In this document: in pieces, positions 42,913 to 52,535 of the stretch | How positions within the stretch are numbered: the first letter of the stretch is position 1 | Layout: each line of letters opens with the position of its first letter | Source of the DNA: Elusimicrobia bacterium RIFCSPLOWO2_02_FULL_39_32 | Lineage (GTDB): Bacteria; Elusimicrobiota; Elusimicrobia; 2-02-FULL-39-32 | Reading direction: 5' to 3' | NCBI GenBank assembly: GCA_001800135.1 | Contig: MGUU01000011.1 | Coordinates: 72,842-136,841, forward strand | Length of the DNA stretch: 64,000 nt | The notes under the pieces: generated by a model | The model's input: the letters and a program-made list of their open reading frames with translations, nothing else | What the model was told of the DNA's origin: nothing | Databases searched by the model: none | Translations under genes and position numbers: made by a program

Positions 42913-43769
42913 TGTTTTTTATTAGGAAGCAATACCAACACTTCTTTTATGCGGCCTAAAGGAATTGCGGAACGCACTTGAACTTTTTTAAATTCTTGAG
43001 AATCTAAAATTTTTGTGACCCTTCCAACCAATAGACCCGGCGGAAAGACTCCTCCTAAACCGCTGGTGTGAACCTCCTCTCCTATCTGTATCTGCGCGCT
43101 CGGGTCCAAATAATCAAGAGAAATATTTACAGAACCTTCTCCCTGAAGCAGTCCCTGATCTTGAGTGCGGGGTAAAGTCACGGCAATAGAAGATAAAGGA
43201 TCTGAGATAAGAAGAACCTTGCTGGTATGAGCGGTAGATTCTAGAATCCGCCCAATCACCCCAGCGATCAAATGTTTTTCATTATTGGAGTCTGATCTAA
43301 ACCCTAAAACAGGAACCATGGGTTCCACTCCCTCTTTAAGTCCGCAATTAATGTACAAAATCTGATTCCAATGTTCAGGGTCTCTGGAGATCACTTGCGC
43401 GGGGATGGTCTTAAAGAAAAGGGTGGATTTTAAATTTAAAAGTTCTTTTAATCTTAAATTTTCCTTTAAGGTTTCCTGAAGAAGTCCTTCCAAGAGAGGA
43501 ACTTGTTTTAATTTTTCCTTTAAAATTTCATTTTCTTTATGCGCCAAAACCAATGCTTTTAAACGAAACCCTATTCCTTTTCCAGCTTCAACACTTTTAA
43601 AAGTTATTTCATAAGTAGGCAACAACCAATATAAGAAAAATTTTCTTGAATTCTCCACGGTTTTATTCAAGCGCAATGTCATGCAAAGAAATGATATAAA
43701 AAGAAGACTAAAACAAAGGATGGTATTTTTGGAGAGACGATAGTGTTCCCAGCGCCTTAAGGGACTCAA
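42909..43769 (-). CDS. mreC: Rod shape-determining protein MreC
   Basis: Periplasmic scaffold that activates PBP2/RodA. A membrane helix at about residues 14-33, then a coiled coil (LAHKENEILKEKLKQVP..., about 70-115), then the beta-barrel pair with PAQVISRDPEHWNQILYINCGLKEGVEPMVPV, GVIGRI and GEEVHTSGLGGVFPPGLLVGRV. Length 286 is normal. The start is TTG at 43769 with no good SD; no ATG exists before the membrane helix, so a non-ATG start is needed. Confidence 0.93.
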   Translation of the reverse strand: MSPLRRWEHYRLSKNTILCFSLLFISFLCMTLRLNKTVENSRKFFLYWLLPTYEITFKSVEAGKGIGFRLKALVLAHKENEILKEKLKQVPLLEGLLQETLKENLRLKELLNLKSTLFFKTIPAQVISRDPEHWNQILYINCGLKEGVEPMVPVLGFRSDSNNEKHLIAGVIGRILESTAHTSKVLLISDPLSSIAVTLPRTQDQGLLQGEGSVNISLDYLDPSAQIQIGEEVHTSGLGGVFPPGLLVGRVTKILDSQEFKKVQVRSAIPLGRIKEVLVLLPNKKQ

Positions 43770-43785
43770 CTGATTAAAAAGAGGT

Positions 43786-44814
43786 TTAACGGCGAAGACG
43801 ACTGCGAATCTTTAGATTGTCTATTTCTTCTAAGTATCTGCCAGCTCCTAAAGCAACACAGGTCAATGGTTCCGGCGCTAAATTTACAGGCAACTCTGTT
43901 TCCTGAGAAATTAAATCTGCCATGCCTCGAATTAAAGCTCCTCCACCGGCTAAAACAATGCCTCGATCTACCAAATCAGCGGAAAGTTCCGCAGGCGTTT
44001 CTTCTAAGGTTTCTTTAATCACATCCACAATTAACTGCATGGATTCTGTCAGAGACTGCCGCACCTCTTCCGAAGTAATACTAATCGTTTTAGGAAGTCC
44101 AGTGACTTGGTCGCGGCCTTTAACTTCCATGGATTGGTTTTCCAATGTAGGATAAACTGATCCAATCTTAATTTTTACTTCTTCCGCAGTCATATCCCCA
44201 ATAAGGAGATTATATTTCTTTCTAAAATATTGGACAATGGACTCATCCATTTCATCTCCAGCTACATCCAAAGATTTAGAGACCACCATCCCGCTTAAAG
44301 AAATCACAGCTACTTCAGTGGTGCCTCCTCCAATGTCCACAATCATGTTTCCATAAGGTTCGCTAATGGGAAGGTTCGCTCCAATTGCGGCAGCCATGGG
44401 CTCTTCAATTAAATAGACCTCTCTAGCGCCAGCCTGCTCTGCGGATTCTCGTACTGCTCTTCGTTCCACCTCTGTAATTCCAGAAGGGATGCCAATCACA
44501 ATTCTAGGATGTAAGAGACTTCTTCTATTATGGACTTTTTTAATAAAATAGCGGATCATCTGCTGCGTAACTTCAAAATCCGCAATCACGCCATTGCGCA
44601 AGGGCCGAACCGCAATAATATTGGCTGGAGTTTTACCCAACATCCGCTTTGCTTCAACGCCAATAGCGATCACGTCGCGGGTATCTTTTTCTATGGCTAC
44701 CACGGACGGCTCGCGCAAAACAATCCCTTGACCTTTAACATAAACCAAGGTATTGGCTGTGCCTAAGTCAATTCCCATGTCATTGGAAAAAAGTCCTAAG
44801 AAAGCGTTAAACAT
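43786..44814 (-). CDS. mreB: Actin-like cell-shape protein MreB
   Basis: Membrane-associated actin homologue that directs elongation. The phosphate loop [19 protein letters not shown] (residues 13-31), [31 protein letters not shown] and [12 protein letters not shown] are as in all MreB proteins. The N-terminal [11 protein letters not shown] forms the amphipathic membrane helix. Length 342 is typical. It lies 22 bases downstream of rplQ, so cell-shape genes may be transcribed together with the ribosomal operon. Confidence 0.97.
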   Translation of the reverse strand: MFNAFLGLFSNDMGIDLGTANTLVYVKGQGIVLREPSVVAIEKDTRDVIAIGVEAKRMLGKTPANIIAVRPLRNGVIADFEVTQQMIRYFIKKVHNRRSLLHPRIVIGIPSGITEVERRAVRESAEQAGAREVYLIEEPMAAAIGANLPISEPYGNMIVDIGGGTTEVAVISLSGMVVSKSLDVAGDEMDESIVQYFRKKYNLLIGDMTAEEVKIKIGSVYPTLENQSMEVKGRDQVTGLPKTISITSEEVRQSLTESMQLIVDVIKETLEETPAELSADLVDRGIVLAGGGALIRGMADLISQETELPVNLAPEPLTCVALGAGRYLEEIDNLKIRSRLRR

Positions 44815-44836
44815 TTAGAATTAAGGGAACTTATTT

Positions 44837-45187
44837 TTAAGGAAGTAAGCGCACAACTGCCATTGGAGCGGCATCGCCTGTGCGCTGACCATTTCTAATA
44901 ACTTGAGTGTACCCTCCATTTCTAGAAAGGTATCTGGGAACAATCGTATCAAATAATTTGCGCCGAATCAGTTCTTGATGTATCGCCTTTGCCACCTGCC
45001 TATGCGCGTTAAATCCTCCAGCCTTGGCGTCTGTAATGATCTTTTCAACAGTACGGGCTATTTCTTTAGCTTTTGGAAAAGTAGTAATAATCTTTTCGTT
45101 TTGAAGCAGGCTCTCCGCCATATTTTTTAATAAAGCTGAACGGTGTCCTGGTTTGCGTCCTAATTTTCTGCCGGCAAAAGTCTTCAT
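44837..45187 (-). CDS. rplQ: 50S ribosomal protein L17
   Basis: 116 residues with the L17 start GRKLGRKPGHRSALLKNMAESLL, the middle VEKIITDAKAG, and the C-terminal GGYTQVIRNGQRTGDAAPMAVVRLL. A normal bacterial L17 length. Last gene of the alpha-operon segment, ten bases after rpoA, as in most bacteria. Confidence 0.98.
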   Translation of the reverse strand: MKTFAGRKLGRKPGHRSALLKNMAESLLQNEKIITTFPKAKEIARTVEKIITDAKAGGFNAHRQVAKAIHQELIRRKLFDTIVPRYLSRNGGYTQVIRNGQRTGDAAPMAVVRLLP

Positions 45188-45197
45188 GGGACGCGCT

Positions 45198-46160
45198 TTA
45201 TATTTCCATTCCTAAAGAAAGGTTTATTTCCTTTAACTTTTCTTTAATTTCAGTTAAAGAAACTTTTCCAAAATTTTTATAAGAAAGAAGTTCTTCTTCA
45301 GTTTTGCTCACCAACTCCTGCACAGAACTAATTTTAGCGTTTTTTAAACAATTCATGGCCCGAACAGAAAGATTCAGTTCTGAAACAGATTTACTTAATA
45401 TGTCATTGGATGCCTGTTTCTCTTGAGAGGTTGAGGAAAGCGCTAAAGGGGGTGGAATTTTTTCTTCCTCCACAGGGATAAACACTGAAAGGCTGTCTTT
45501 TAATATCTTGGCGGAATAGGCCATGGCGTCTATTGGAGCAATAGAGCCATCGGTCCAAACCTCTAAGATCAAACGGTCATAATCTGTAATTTGGCCCACG
45601 CGCGCGTTTTCTACCTCATAATAAACTTTAGTTACAGGAGAAAAAAGAGCGTCTGTGGCGATAAAATCCACAGGACGATCTGCCCGCTTATTTCTTTCCG
45701 CAGGAAGATACCCTCTGCCTAAAGAAACTTCAATCTCTAATTCCAGCTTACCCCCTGGATCTAAGTGAGCCAAAATCAAATCTTTATTTACAATTTCAAT
45801 ATTAGAATTTTCTTCAAACGCGCTGGCTAAAACTTCGCTTTTTTTAGAAATATTTAAACGCAAAATTTCAGTTTGGGAGGAATAAACCTTAAAACGAAGC
45901 TTCTTTAGATTTAAAATAATCTCCATCACGTCTTCTTTTACTCCACGAACCGTGGAATATTCGTGAGGCACGCCTGGAATTCTTAAAGCAGTGACAGCAG
46001 CCCCTTCTAAAGAGGATAAAAGAATTCTGCGCAATGAATTTCCAATGGTATGACCATAACCTCTTTCAAAAGGCTCGGCGGTAAACTTACCGTAATTCTC
46101 CGTAATTTTTTCTTTTTCAAACTGAATTTTTTCAGGTAATACTAGATCATGCAATTTCAT
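45198..46160 (-). CDS. rpoA: RNA polymerase alpha subunit
   Basis: Nucleates assembly of RNA polymerase and contacts UP elements and activators. N-terminal dimer domain with FERGYGHTIGNSLRRILLSSLEGAAV (residues about 32-57), HEYSTVRGVKEDVMEIILNLK, and the GYLPAERN and VDFIATDALFSPVTKVYYEVENARVG blocks. After a linker (about 235-255), the C-terminal helix-hairpin-helix domain has LSVRAMNCLKNAKISSVQELV and YKNFGKVSLTEIKEKL. Length 320 is normal. Confidence 0.98.
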   Translation of the reverse strand: MKLHDLVLPEKIQFEKEKITENYGKFTAEPFERGYGHTIGNSLRRILLSSLEGAAVTALRIPGVPHEYSTVRGVKEDVMEIILNLKKLRFKVYSSQTEILRLNISKKSEVLASAFEENSNIEIVNKDLILAHLDPGGKLELEIEVSLGRGYLPAERNKRADRPVDFIATDALFSPVTKVYYEVENARVGQITDYDRLILEVWTDGSIAPIDAMAYSAKILKDSLSVFIPVEEEKIPPPLALSSTSQEKQASNDILSKSVSELNLSVRAMNCLKNAKISSVQELVSKTEEELLSYKNFGKVSLTEIKEKLKEINLSLGMEI

Positions 46161-46185
46161 GCCTTAATTCCTCCACGCGTATTTC

Positions 46186-46818
46186 CTATTTAGAATATAA
46201 TTCTACAATCAACTGTTCATTCACAGGAAAAGAGATTTCATCCCTTAATGGCCAGTTCTTCACTTGCCCGCTGAATTTCTCAAAATTACTTTCTAACCAA
46301 GAAGGTAAATTAGAAGACTCGTGTGTCTGTTCCCACCATTTTTTAAAATGACTGTTCTCGCGGGAACCTTCTTTTAAAACAACCTGATCCCCGGGCTTTA
46401 ACTGATAAGAGGGGATATTGACAGCCTTGCCATTGACCAGCACATGACCATGGAGAACCATTTGCCTGGCTGCAACTCGGGAACTAGAAAAACCCAACCG
46501 GTGCACAACATTGTCTAATCTTGTTTCCAACAAAACTAATAAATTTTCTCCGGTTAAACCTTTTTTTCTGGAAGCGTTTTCAAAATAACGGCGAAATGGA
46601 CGTTCCGAAACTCCAATCATACGTTTTAATTTTTGTTTTTCTCTTAAACGCTTATGATATTCTGAAACTTTTTTTGCGCGGAATCCCTTGCCATGTTGTC
46701 CCGGTATTTCTTTACGCTTTTCTAAAATACATTTACTAAAACATTTATCCCCTTTTAAGAAAAGTTTAGTTCCTTCTCTTCTGCACAACTTACAAACTGG
46801 ACCAATATACCTAGACAC
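46186..46818 (-). CDS. rpsD: 30S ribosomal protein S4
   Basis: Primary 16S rRNA-binding protein and, in many bacteria, a translational repressor of its operon. The N terminus has four cysteines (CKLC, then two more near residues 27 and 31) forming the zinc-binding type of S4. The S4 RNA-binding fold follows: LETRLDNVVHRLGFSSSRVAARQMVLHGHVLVNGKAVNIPS. Length 210 is typical. Sits between rpsK and rpoA, the usual order. Confidence 0.98.
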   Translation of the reverse strand: MSRYIGPVCKLCRREGTKLFLKGDKCFSKCILEKRKEIPGQHGKGFRAKKVSEYHKRLREKQKLKRMIGVSERPFRRYFENASRKKGLTGENLLVLLETRLDNVVHRLGFSSSRVAARQMVLHGHVLVNGKAVNIPSYQLKPGDQVVLKEGSRENSHFKKWWEQTHESSNLPSWLESNFEKFSGQVKNWPLRDEISFPVNEQLIVELYSK

Positions 46819-46834
46819 TAAAAACCCCCTTTAC

Positions 46835-47260
46835 TTATACCCTGCGCGGTTTTGGCGGACGACAGCCATTATGCGGAAGAGGCGTTACATCTCGAATAGC
46901 TAAAACAGATAGACCAGCAGCCTGTAAAGATCTAACTGCGGTTTCTCTGCCAGAACCCGGCCCTCTCACTAAAACCATCACCTGTTTTACGCCTGCTTCC
47001 AACGCTTTCTTTGCCACGGTCTCCGCTGCTACGGAAGCGGCAAAAGGCGTTCCTTTTTTTGTTCCTTTAAAACCACAAGATCCGGAAGATGCCCAAGCAA
47101 TGGTATTTCCAATCTCATCCGTAATACTCACAATCGTATTATTAAATGAAGATTGAATGCAGACTTTAGCTAACCCTATATTTCTCCAAACTTTTTTGCG
47201 ACGGCTTGTTCCCTTGGTTGCTGAAGAAGCAACAGGTGTTGTTTTTTTGATCTCTGCCAT
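46835..47260 (-). CDS. rpsK: 30S ribosomal protein S11
   Basis: Platform protein of the 30S subunit. 141 residues, slightly long because of an alanine/lysine-rich N terminus. Core motifs: [46 protein letters not shown], and the C-terminal [17 protein letters not shown], near-invariant in S11. Between rpsM and rpsD with gaps under 20 bases. Confidence 0.98.
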   Translation of the reverse strand: MAEIKKTTPVASSATKGTSRRKKVWRNIGLAKVCIQSSFNNTIVSITDEIGNTIAWASSGSCGFKGTKKGTPFAASVAAETVAKKALEAGVKQVMVLVRGPGSGRETAVRSLQAAGLSVLAIRDVTPLPHNGCRPPKPRRV

Positions 47261-47277
47261 GATTAAAATCTCCTAAA

Positions 47278-47676
47278 CTATTTTGCCGGAGCTGGAGCTT
47301 TTCTCTCTTCAGCTCTTGCGGAACCCACGGTTTTTCTCTTGCCTCTACGGGTACGCGCATTGGTGCGCGTCCTTTGACCGCGCAGCGGCAAATTCCTTCT
47401 GTGGCGCAATCCCCGGTAAGATCCAATTTCTATTAAACGACGCACATTTTGTTGAATTTCTCTGCGCAGATCCCCTTCCACTTTAATATTTTGAGAAATA
47501 TAATTATTTAATTTATTAATATCCGCGTCCGATAAATCTTTCACTCGTACTCCAGCTTGCACCCCGGTTTCCGCTAAAATTTTTTCTGTCAAAGGCCTGC
47601 CAACCCCATAAATATAAGATAGCGCAATGTCAATCCGTTTATGTCTTGGTATTTCTACTCCAGCAATTCTAGCCAT
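47278..47676 (-). CDS. rpsM: 30S ribosomal protein S13
   Basis: Head protein contacting tRNA and forming intersubunit bridge B1a. [26 protein letters not shown] at the start and the basic end [25 protein letters not shown] are typical. At 132 residues it is about ten longer than usual owing to an alanine/proline-rich tail ([14 protein letters not shown]). Eight bases after rpmJ. Confidence 0.98.
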   Translation of the reverse strand: MARIAGVEIPRHKRIDIALSYIYGVGRPLTEKILAETGVQAGVRVKDLSDADINKLNNYISQNIKVEGDLRREIQQNVRRLIEIGSYRGLRHRRNLPLRGQRTRTNARTRRGKRKTVGSARAEERKAPAPAK

Positions 47677-47684
47677 AATTTATT

Positions 47685-47798
47685 TTACCCTTGCCTTTGT
47701 TTGTGTCTGGGTTCTTTGCAGATAACCCGCACCACGCCTTTGCGCCGGATGACTCGGCACTTATCACAAATAGGTTTTACGGATGCTCGCACTTTCAT
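47685..47798 (-). CDS. rpmJ: 50S ribosomal protein L36
   Basis: A 37-residue protein easily missed by length filters. It starts [20 protein letters not shown] and continues [15 protein letters not shown]. Three cysteines and a histidine (CDKC, then C and H near residues 27 and 32) form the zinc-binding (C+) type of L36. It lies between infA and rpsM, the standard place. AGGAG-like sequence precedes the ATG. Confidence 0.97.
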   Translation of the reverse strand: MKVRASVKPICDKCRVIRRKGVVRVICKEPRHKQRQG

Positions 47799-47824
47799 AA
47801 AAACTCCTAATTTTTTGCCCTGAT

Positions 47825-48073
47825 CTATCTAACTTCTGAACTTTTAGGTTCCTGTTTAACGCCTCTATAAATAATTCTGCCGCGAGTCAAATCATAGGGA
47901 GACATTTCTACCCGAACCGTATCCCCGGTTAAGATACGGATATAATGCATGCGCATTTTTCCAGATATATGGGCTAAGATCTTATGCCCGCCGTCAATCT
48001 CAACCCGAAACATCGCATTGGGCAGAGCTTCTAAAACTTTTCCGTCCACTTCAATTTTTTCTTCTTTTGCCAT
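47825..48073 (-). CDS. infA: Translation initiation factor IF-1
   Basis: Single S1/OB-fold protein that occupies the A site during initiation. Blocks [44 protein letters not shown] and [11 protein letters not shown] are diagnostic. At 82 residues it is about ten longer than most because of a short C-terminal tail ([11 protein letters not shown]). Between map (16-base gap) and rpmJ. Confidence 0.98.
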   Translation of the reverse strand: MAKEEKIEVDGKVLEALPNAMFRVEIDGGHKILAHISGKMRMHYIRILTGDTVRVEMSPYDLTRGRIIYRGVKQEPKSSEVR

Positions 48074-48089
48074 AAATTTTTAAATTTTT

Positions 48090-48836
48090 TTAAGCTGCCT
48101 TTGTCAAAAGTTCTGTTTTACCATCCAATATCGCAACCATGTGCTCATAATGCGCTGAAAGAGAGCGATCTTCTGTAAGCACGGTCCAGCCGTCTGGTTT
48201 ATGCACCACATGAGGAGTTCCACAGTTGACCATCACTTCTAATGCTAAAACCAACCCATCTCTGATCAGAGCCCCTGTTCCAGGCTGTCCCAAACAAGGC
48301 ACATGAGGATCTTCATGCATGGCCCGTCCAATTCCATGTCCTCCATAATTGCGAACCACATGAAATCCCTGACTCTCTGAAACTGACTGCATGGCATAAG
48401 ATATGTCCCCAATCCGATTCCCCATGCGAGCAGCTTTAATCGCTTCATCCAAAGCTTGTTCTGAAACTCTTAGCAATTTTTGAGCGCTTTCAGAAATGGC
48501 GCCAACTGGAATGGTTTTTGCGGTATCCCCACACCAACCTTCATAAAAAAGACCAACATCTATGCTGACAATATCGCCGTTTAAAATTTTTCTAGGGCCA
48601 GGAATTCCATGCACCACTTCCTCATTAATAGAAACACAAATGGTTTTAGGATACCCTCGATAATTCAAAAAAGCAGGTTTAGCGTCATGCTGCTTAATCC
48701 ATTTTGCCGCGCAGTTGTCTAAATCTTCAGTGCTAACTCCAGCCTTAACTTCTTTACAAACCGCATTCAATAATTCTCGAGCTAAGCGACCAGAAGTCCT
48801 TAAACGCTCAATCTCTTGTTCACTTTTTAATTCCAC
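48090..48836 (-). CDS. map: Methionine aminopeptidase, type I
   Basis: Removes N-terminal methionine from new proteins. The M24 pita-bread fold has all five metal ligands: VSIDVGLFYEGWCGDTAKT (two Asp), YGGHGIGRAMHEDPHVP (His), LALEVMV (Glu) and TEDRSLSAHYEHMVAI (Glu region). Length 248 is normal for type Ia. Six bases after adk, the typical secY-adk-map-infA order. Confidence 0.97.
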   Translation of the reverse strand: MELKSEQEIERLRTSGRLARELLNAVCKEVKAGVSTEDLDNCAAKWIKQHDAKPAFLNYRGYPKTICVSINEEVVHGIPGPRKILNGDIVSIDVGLFYEGWCGDTAKTIPVGAISESAQKLLRVSEQALDEAIKAARMGNRIGDISYAMQSVSESQGFHVVRNYGGHGIGRAMHEDPHVPCLGQPGTGALIRDGLVLALEVMVNCGTPHVVHKPDGWTVLTEDRSLSAHYEHMVAILDGKTELLTKAA

Positions 48837-48842
48837 AAACTT

Positions 48843-49490
48843 TTATTTCCACAGCAGAATTTTAGATTGTAGCATATTTTTTAAATTTTGCAAAATTTTA
48901 TCTGGAGCAAGCGTTCCATCCACAAACTCTAAACGTCCTGTTCTTTGATAATATTCAATTAAAGGAGCTGTTAATTTTACATAAACTTTTAGCCTTTCTC
49001 TTACGGTTTCTGGTTTATCGTCTCCTCTTAAAATTAAAACCGCGCCGCACTGATCGCAAACATTCTCTTTTTTTGGAGGATGATTCACCGGGTTATAAGT
49101 TAATCCGCACCCAGGACAAGTTTTTCTACTGGCTAATCTTTGCACGCATTCCTCTTCTTCTACTTTTAGGGCAACCACCAAATGAATCCGAGTAAACGCC
49201 TCTAACATTTCCGCCTGATGGATTGTGCGCGGGAATCCGTCTAAAAGAAACCCCTCTTTACAATCTAAAGCCTTTAACCTTTCTTGAACGATCTCAATCA
49301 TAACTTCATCCGGCACTAATTGGCCTGTATGAATATAATGATTCGCTTTTTCTCCCAAGTAACTTTTTGAACGCACGGCTTCGCGCAAAATTTCTCCTGT
49401 AGAAATATGAGCGAGCTTAAACTCTTTTGCAAGGCGGGAGCTTTGAGTTCCTTTACCTGAACCAGGAGGGCCTAATAAAATAAGATTCAT
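48843..49490 (-). CDS. adk: Adenylate kinase (zinc-binding LID)
   Basis: Balances AMP, ADP and ATP. P-loop GPPGSGKGTQSSRLAKEF (residues 7-24), AMP-site GFLLDGFPRTIHQAE near 80-95, and a LID domain with CPGCGLTYNPVNHPP and CDQCG, i.e. four zinc-binding cysteines as in Gram-positive-type long adenylate kinases. Length 215 is typical. Between secY and map. Confidence 0.97.
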   Translation of the reverse strand: MNLILLGPPGSGKGTQSSRLAKEFKLAHISTGEILREAVRSKSYLGEKANHYIHTGQLVPDEVMIEIVQERLKALDCKEGFLLDGFPRTIHQAEMLEAFTRIHLVVALKVEEEECVQRLASRKTCPGCGLTYNPVNHPPKKENVCDQCGAVLILRGDDKPETVRERLKVYVKLTAPLIEYYQRTGRLEFVDGTLAPDKILQNLKNMLQSKILLWK

Positions 49491-49523
49491 TTAGGTTAAA
49501 AAGGAGGAATATTTTTTAAAATT

Positions 49524-50852
49524 CTATTTCACATTAAACCATCGGCCCTTGATCCGGGATTTTTTCATAAAACCCTCATAGTGACGCATGATCAAGTGAG
49601 ATTCTATTTGGCCAACAGTATCTAATGCAACTCCGACAGCAATTAGTAAAGAAGTGCCTCCAAAAAAGAATGGAGCATTGAGCTGCTTTCTTAAAATGTC
49701 TGGCAAAATCGCAATCATGACAATAAAAAGCGCTCCCCACAAAGTAATCCTCTCTAAAATTTTTTGAATGTACTGAGCAGTCGCTTCTCCGGGCCTTATC
49801 CCGGGAATAAAGCCACCCCATTTTTTCATATTTTCAGCCAAATCTATTGGGTTAAATTGGATGGAATTATAAAAGTAACAAAAGAAAATAATCAAGCTGG
49901 CGTAAATCACCTCATACAGCCAGCCTCCTCGATTCCAAAGGCTCATGAATTGAACAGCTAGAGGGGATTCTGGAAAAAACTGCGCAATCGTAACCGGCAC
50001 AGAAAGAATGGAAACCGCAAAGATAACCGCAATCACTCCGGAAGTATCCACTTTAATCGGCAAAAAAGTGCTGGTGCCTCCCATGACTCTCCGTCCTACA
50101 ACCCTTTTTGCGTACTGCACCATAATTTTCCTTTGTCCGGTTTCAACCAGCACTGTAAACGCGGTAAAACCTAAAACAACAGTTAATAAAAATAAAGCTC
50201 CGAAAATAGATATCTCCTCAATTCTTAAAAGGCGAAAAAGATCTTGAATCCCTCTGGGAAGCCCTACCACAATGCCTGTAAAAATAATCAAAGAAATTCC
50301 ATTGCCAACTCCAAACTCCGTAATCTGTTCTCCCATCCACATCACCAACATGGTGCCGGTCATCAAAGTTAATACGCTCAAAGCGTAAAAACCAACAGTT
50401 AAATTGTCCACGATCGGCACTCCCCCTGGAGTAGGCAGGCGCGCAAGACTATAAACTAAGCCAAAGGATTGAATCACGCCTAGAACCATGGTTAAATACC
50501 GGGTAATCTGATTTAATTTTTTTCTGCCAAGCTCTCCTTCTTTTTGAAGGTGATCTAAATAGGGAAAAACATGCGCGCCCTGCAAAAGACTCATAATAAT
50601 GGAAGAATTAATATAGGGCATGATCCCCATGGAGAAAATAGAAAACCTGCCTAATGCTCCGCCAGAAAAAATATCTAAAAAGCCTAAAAGGGTATTTCTT
50701 TGTGTTTCAAAAAGAAGCCGCATCGCCTCCCCATTAATTCCCGGCAAAGGGACCACTGCTCCCAAACGATAGGCTGTTAATATCCCAATGGTAATCAGGA
50801 CTTTCTTCTTTAATTCTGGAACCTGAAAAATATCCGCAAATGATTTTAGCAT
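49524..50852 (-). CDS. secY: Protein translocase subunit SecY
   Basis: Central pore of the Sec translocon, ten membrane helices. Clear family blocks: KKVLITIGILTAYRLGAVVPLPGI at the start, FSGGALGRFSIFSMGIMPYINSSII (plug region), GVGNGISLIIFTGI, and the cytoplasmic loop with GQRKIMVQYAKR. Length 442 is typical. It starts only six bases after ilvC, so the usual upstream neighbours (rplO, rpmD, rpsE) are not here. Confidence 0.97.
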   Translation of the reverse strand: MLKSFADIFQVPELKKKVLITIGILTAYRLGAVVPLPGINGEAMRLLFETQRNTLLGFLDIFSGGALGRFSIFSMGIMPYINSSIIMSLLQGAHVFPYLDHLQKEGELGRKKLNQITRYLTMVLGVIQSFGLVYSLARLPTPGGVPIVDNLTVGFYALSVLTLMTGTMLVMWMGEQITEFGVGNGISLIIFTGIVVGLPRGIQDLFRLLRIEEISIFGALFLLTVVLGFTAFTVLVETGQRKIMVQYAKRVVGRRVMGGTSTFLPIKVDTSGVIAVIFAVSILSVPVTIAQFFPESPLAVQFMSLWNRGGWLYEVIYASLIIFFCYFYNSIQFNPIDLAENMKKWGGFIPGIRPGEATAQYIQKILERITLWGALFIVMIAILPDILRKQLNAPFFFGGTSLLIAVGVALDTVGQIESHLIMRHYEGFMKKSRIKGRWFNVK

Positions 50853-50858
50853 GGGAGA

Positions 50859-51872
50859 CTATTCCTTTTTTTTAAGCCAAGGCATCATGGCTCGAAGTTC
50901 GGCTCCCACTTTTTCAATGGGATGATTCTCTAAATTTTTTCTGGAAGAATTGAATACAGGTCGGCCTACTTTATTTTCCAGCAGATATTCTTTGGCAAAC
51001 TGACCAGAACGAATTTCACCTAAAATTTTTCGCATTTCCTCTTTTGTCTTTTCATTCACTAAACGCGGGCCCCGGCTATATTCCCCATATTCAGCAGTGT
51101 CTGAGATAGAATAGTTCATCCAAGAAATTCCGCCTTCTTGAATTAGATCCGTAATCAATTTTAGTTCATGCAAACACTCAAAATAAGCGATTTCTGGTTG
51201 ATACCCAGCTTCCACTAAAGTTTCAAAACCCGCTTTAATCAAGTCAACCACGCCTCCGCAAAGCACGCACTGTTCTCCAAAATTATCGGTTTCTGTTTCC
51301 TCAGAAAAAGTAGTTTCAATCACTCCTGCTCGGGTAGCCCCAATGCCTTTGCAATAAGCCAGAGCCAACTGCAAAGCCTTTTTAGAATAATTTTGTTCTA
51401 TGGCTACCAGGGCTGGGGTGCCTTTACCTTCTTCATAAGTTCTTCGCACTAAATGTCCCGGCCCTTTGGGCGCAACTAAAATCACATCCGCTTCTTTAGG
51501 GGGAACAATCTGATTATACCGAATATTAAATCCATGAGAAAAACCCATTACAGCGCCTTTCTTAAAATTTGGCAAAACATCATTTTCCCAAACCTCTTTT
51601 TGGGTTTCATCTGGCAGAAGAAAATGGACCCAATCCGCTCCCTTGACCGCTTCTTTATTATTTGTAAAAAGATTTTTTCCTTCCTGCCAGCCATGTTTCA
51701 AAGCCAGATTGTAACCCCGTCCGCCTTTACGCACTGAAACCGTAACATTCAATCCGCTGTCTCGCAAATTAAGAGCCTGGCCATGCCCCTGTGATCCATA
51801 ACCTAAAATAACAATCTTTTTCCCTTTCAAAAATTTTAAATCCGCATTCTTCTCTGAATAATGTTTTGCCAT
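50859..51872 (-). CDS. ilvC: Ketol-acid reductoisomerase
   Basis: Second step of valine, leucine and isoleucine synthesis: isomerisation plus NAD(P)H reduction. N-terminal Rossmann motif [19 protein letters not shown] (residues 22-40) and the cofactor loop [11 protein letters not shown]. Metal ligands appear in [22 protein letters not shown] and [18 protein letters not shown]. Length 337 is that of class I enzymes. A strong AGGAG stands eight bases before the ATG. Last gene of the ilvD-like-ilvB-ilvN-ilvC group. Confidence 0.97.
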   Translation of the reverse strand: MAKHYSEKNADLKFLKGKKIVILGYGSQGHGQALNLRDSGLNVTVSVRKGGRGYNLALKHGWQEGKNLFTNNKEAVKGADWVHFLLPDETQKEVWENDVLPNFKKGAVMGFSHGFNIRYNQIVPPKEADVILVAPKGPGHLVRRTYEEGKGTPALVAIEQNYSKKALQLALAYCKGIGATRAGVIETTFSEETETDNFGEQCVLCGGVVDLIKAGFETLVEAGYQPEIAYFECLHELKLITDLIQEGGISWMNYSISDTAEYGEYSRGPRLVNEKTKEEMRKILGEIRSGQFAKEYLLENKVGRPVFNSSRKNLENHPIEKVGAELRAMMPWLKKKE

Positions 51873-51880
51873 AAACCGAT

Positions 51881-51885
51881 CTCCT
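51881..51885 (-). promoter_or_regulatory. Strong ribosome-binding site of ilvC
   Basis: AGGAG on the minus strand, eight bases before the ilvC ATG. Notable because many genes in the window lack a recognisable SD. Confidence 0.6.
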
Positions 51886-51953
51886 CTATTTGAATCTACA
51901 GTTTAAGAAATGAAATTCATCTCTTCTTTCATTCCCTAATAATTTAAGTTTTA

Positions 51954-52502
51954 TTAAATGGTCAATGAATTATTGCCGCGCGCCATGGCCACAATTCCTG
52001 TTCGGCTCATCTCTAAAATTCCAAAAGATCCAAGCATGCGAATCAAAGCTTCGATCTTATCTTCATCTCCAGTCACTTCAATAATCACAGAATGGTCCGC
52101 AACATCCACGATTTTTGCCCTAAAAATATCCACGATTTGCAAAAGTTCAGAACGATCATTCTTATCTGCTTTTACTTTAATCAAAGCTAAATCTCTTTCT
52201 AAATGCGGGATCTCGATATAGTCCCCTAATTTGATCACATCCACTAATTTGTTTAACTGTTTTTCAACCTGCTCCAGAATTTTTTCATCCCCTTTAACCA
52301 CAATGGTCATCCGCGAAACTGTAGGGTCATCTGTTTCTCCCACAGCTAAAGAATCAATATTAAAACCGCGCGCGGAAAATAGACCAGAGATTCTGGCTAG
52401 TACGCCCGCTTTATTTTCCACTAAAATGGAAATAGTGTGCTTAGGTTCAAAATTTTTATCTTTCATTAATAACCCTGCCTTTACAAAAATCTCCGATTCC
52501 AT
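51954..52502 (-). CDS. ilvN: Acetolactate synthase small (regulatory) subunit
   Basis: ACT-domain subunit that stimulates IlvB and gives feedback inhibition by valine. Typical opening HTISILVENKAGVLARISGLFSARGFNIDSLAVGETDDPTVSRMTIVV, then VIEVTGDEDKIEALIRMLGSFGILEMSRTGIVAMAR. The first ATG (52502) adds about 20 residues before the conserved start; ATG at 52466 (MKDKNFEPKHT) has an AGGG seven bases upstream and may be the true start. Between ilvB and ilvC. Confidence 0.95.
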   Translation of the reverse strand: MESEIFVKAGLLMKDKNFEPKHTISILVENKAGVLARISGLFSARGFNIDSLAVGETDDPTVSRMTIVVKGDEKILEQVEKQLNKLVDVIKLGDYIEIPHLERDLALIKVKADKNDRSELLQIVDIFRAKIVDVADHSVIIEVTGDEDKIEALIRMLGSFGILEMSRTGIVAMARGNNSLTI

Positions 52503-52535
52503 TTTTAAGCAATAATGAAATCAGTAGATTTGGTT

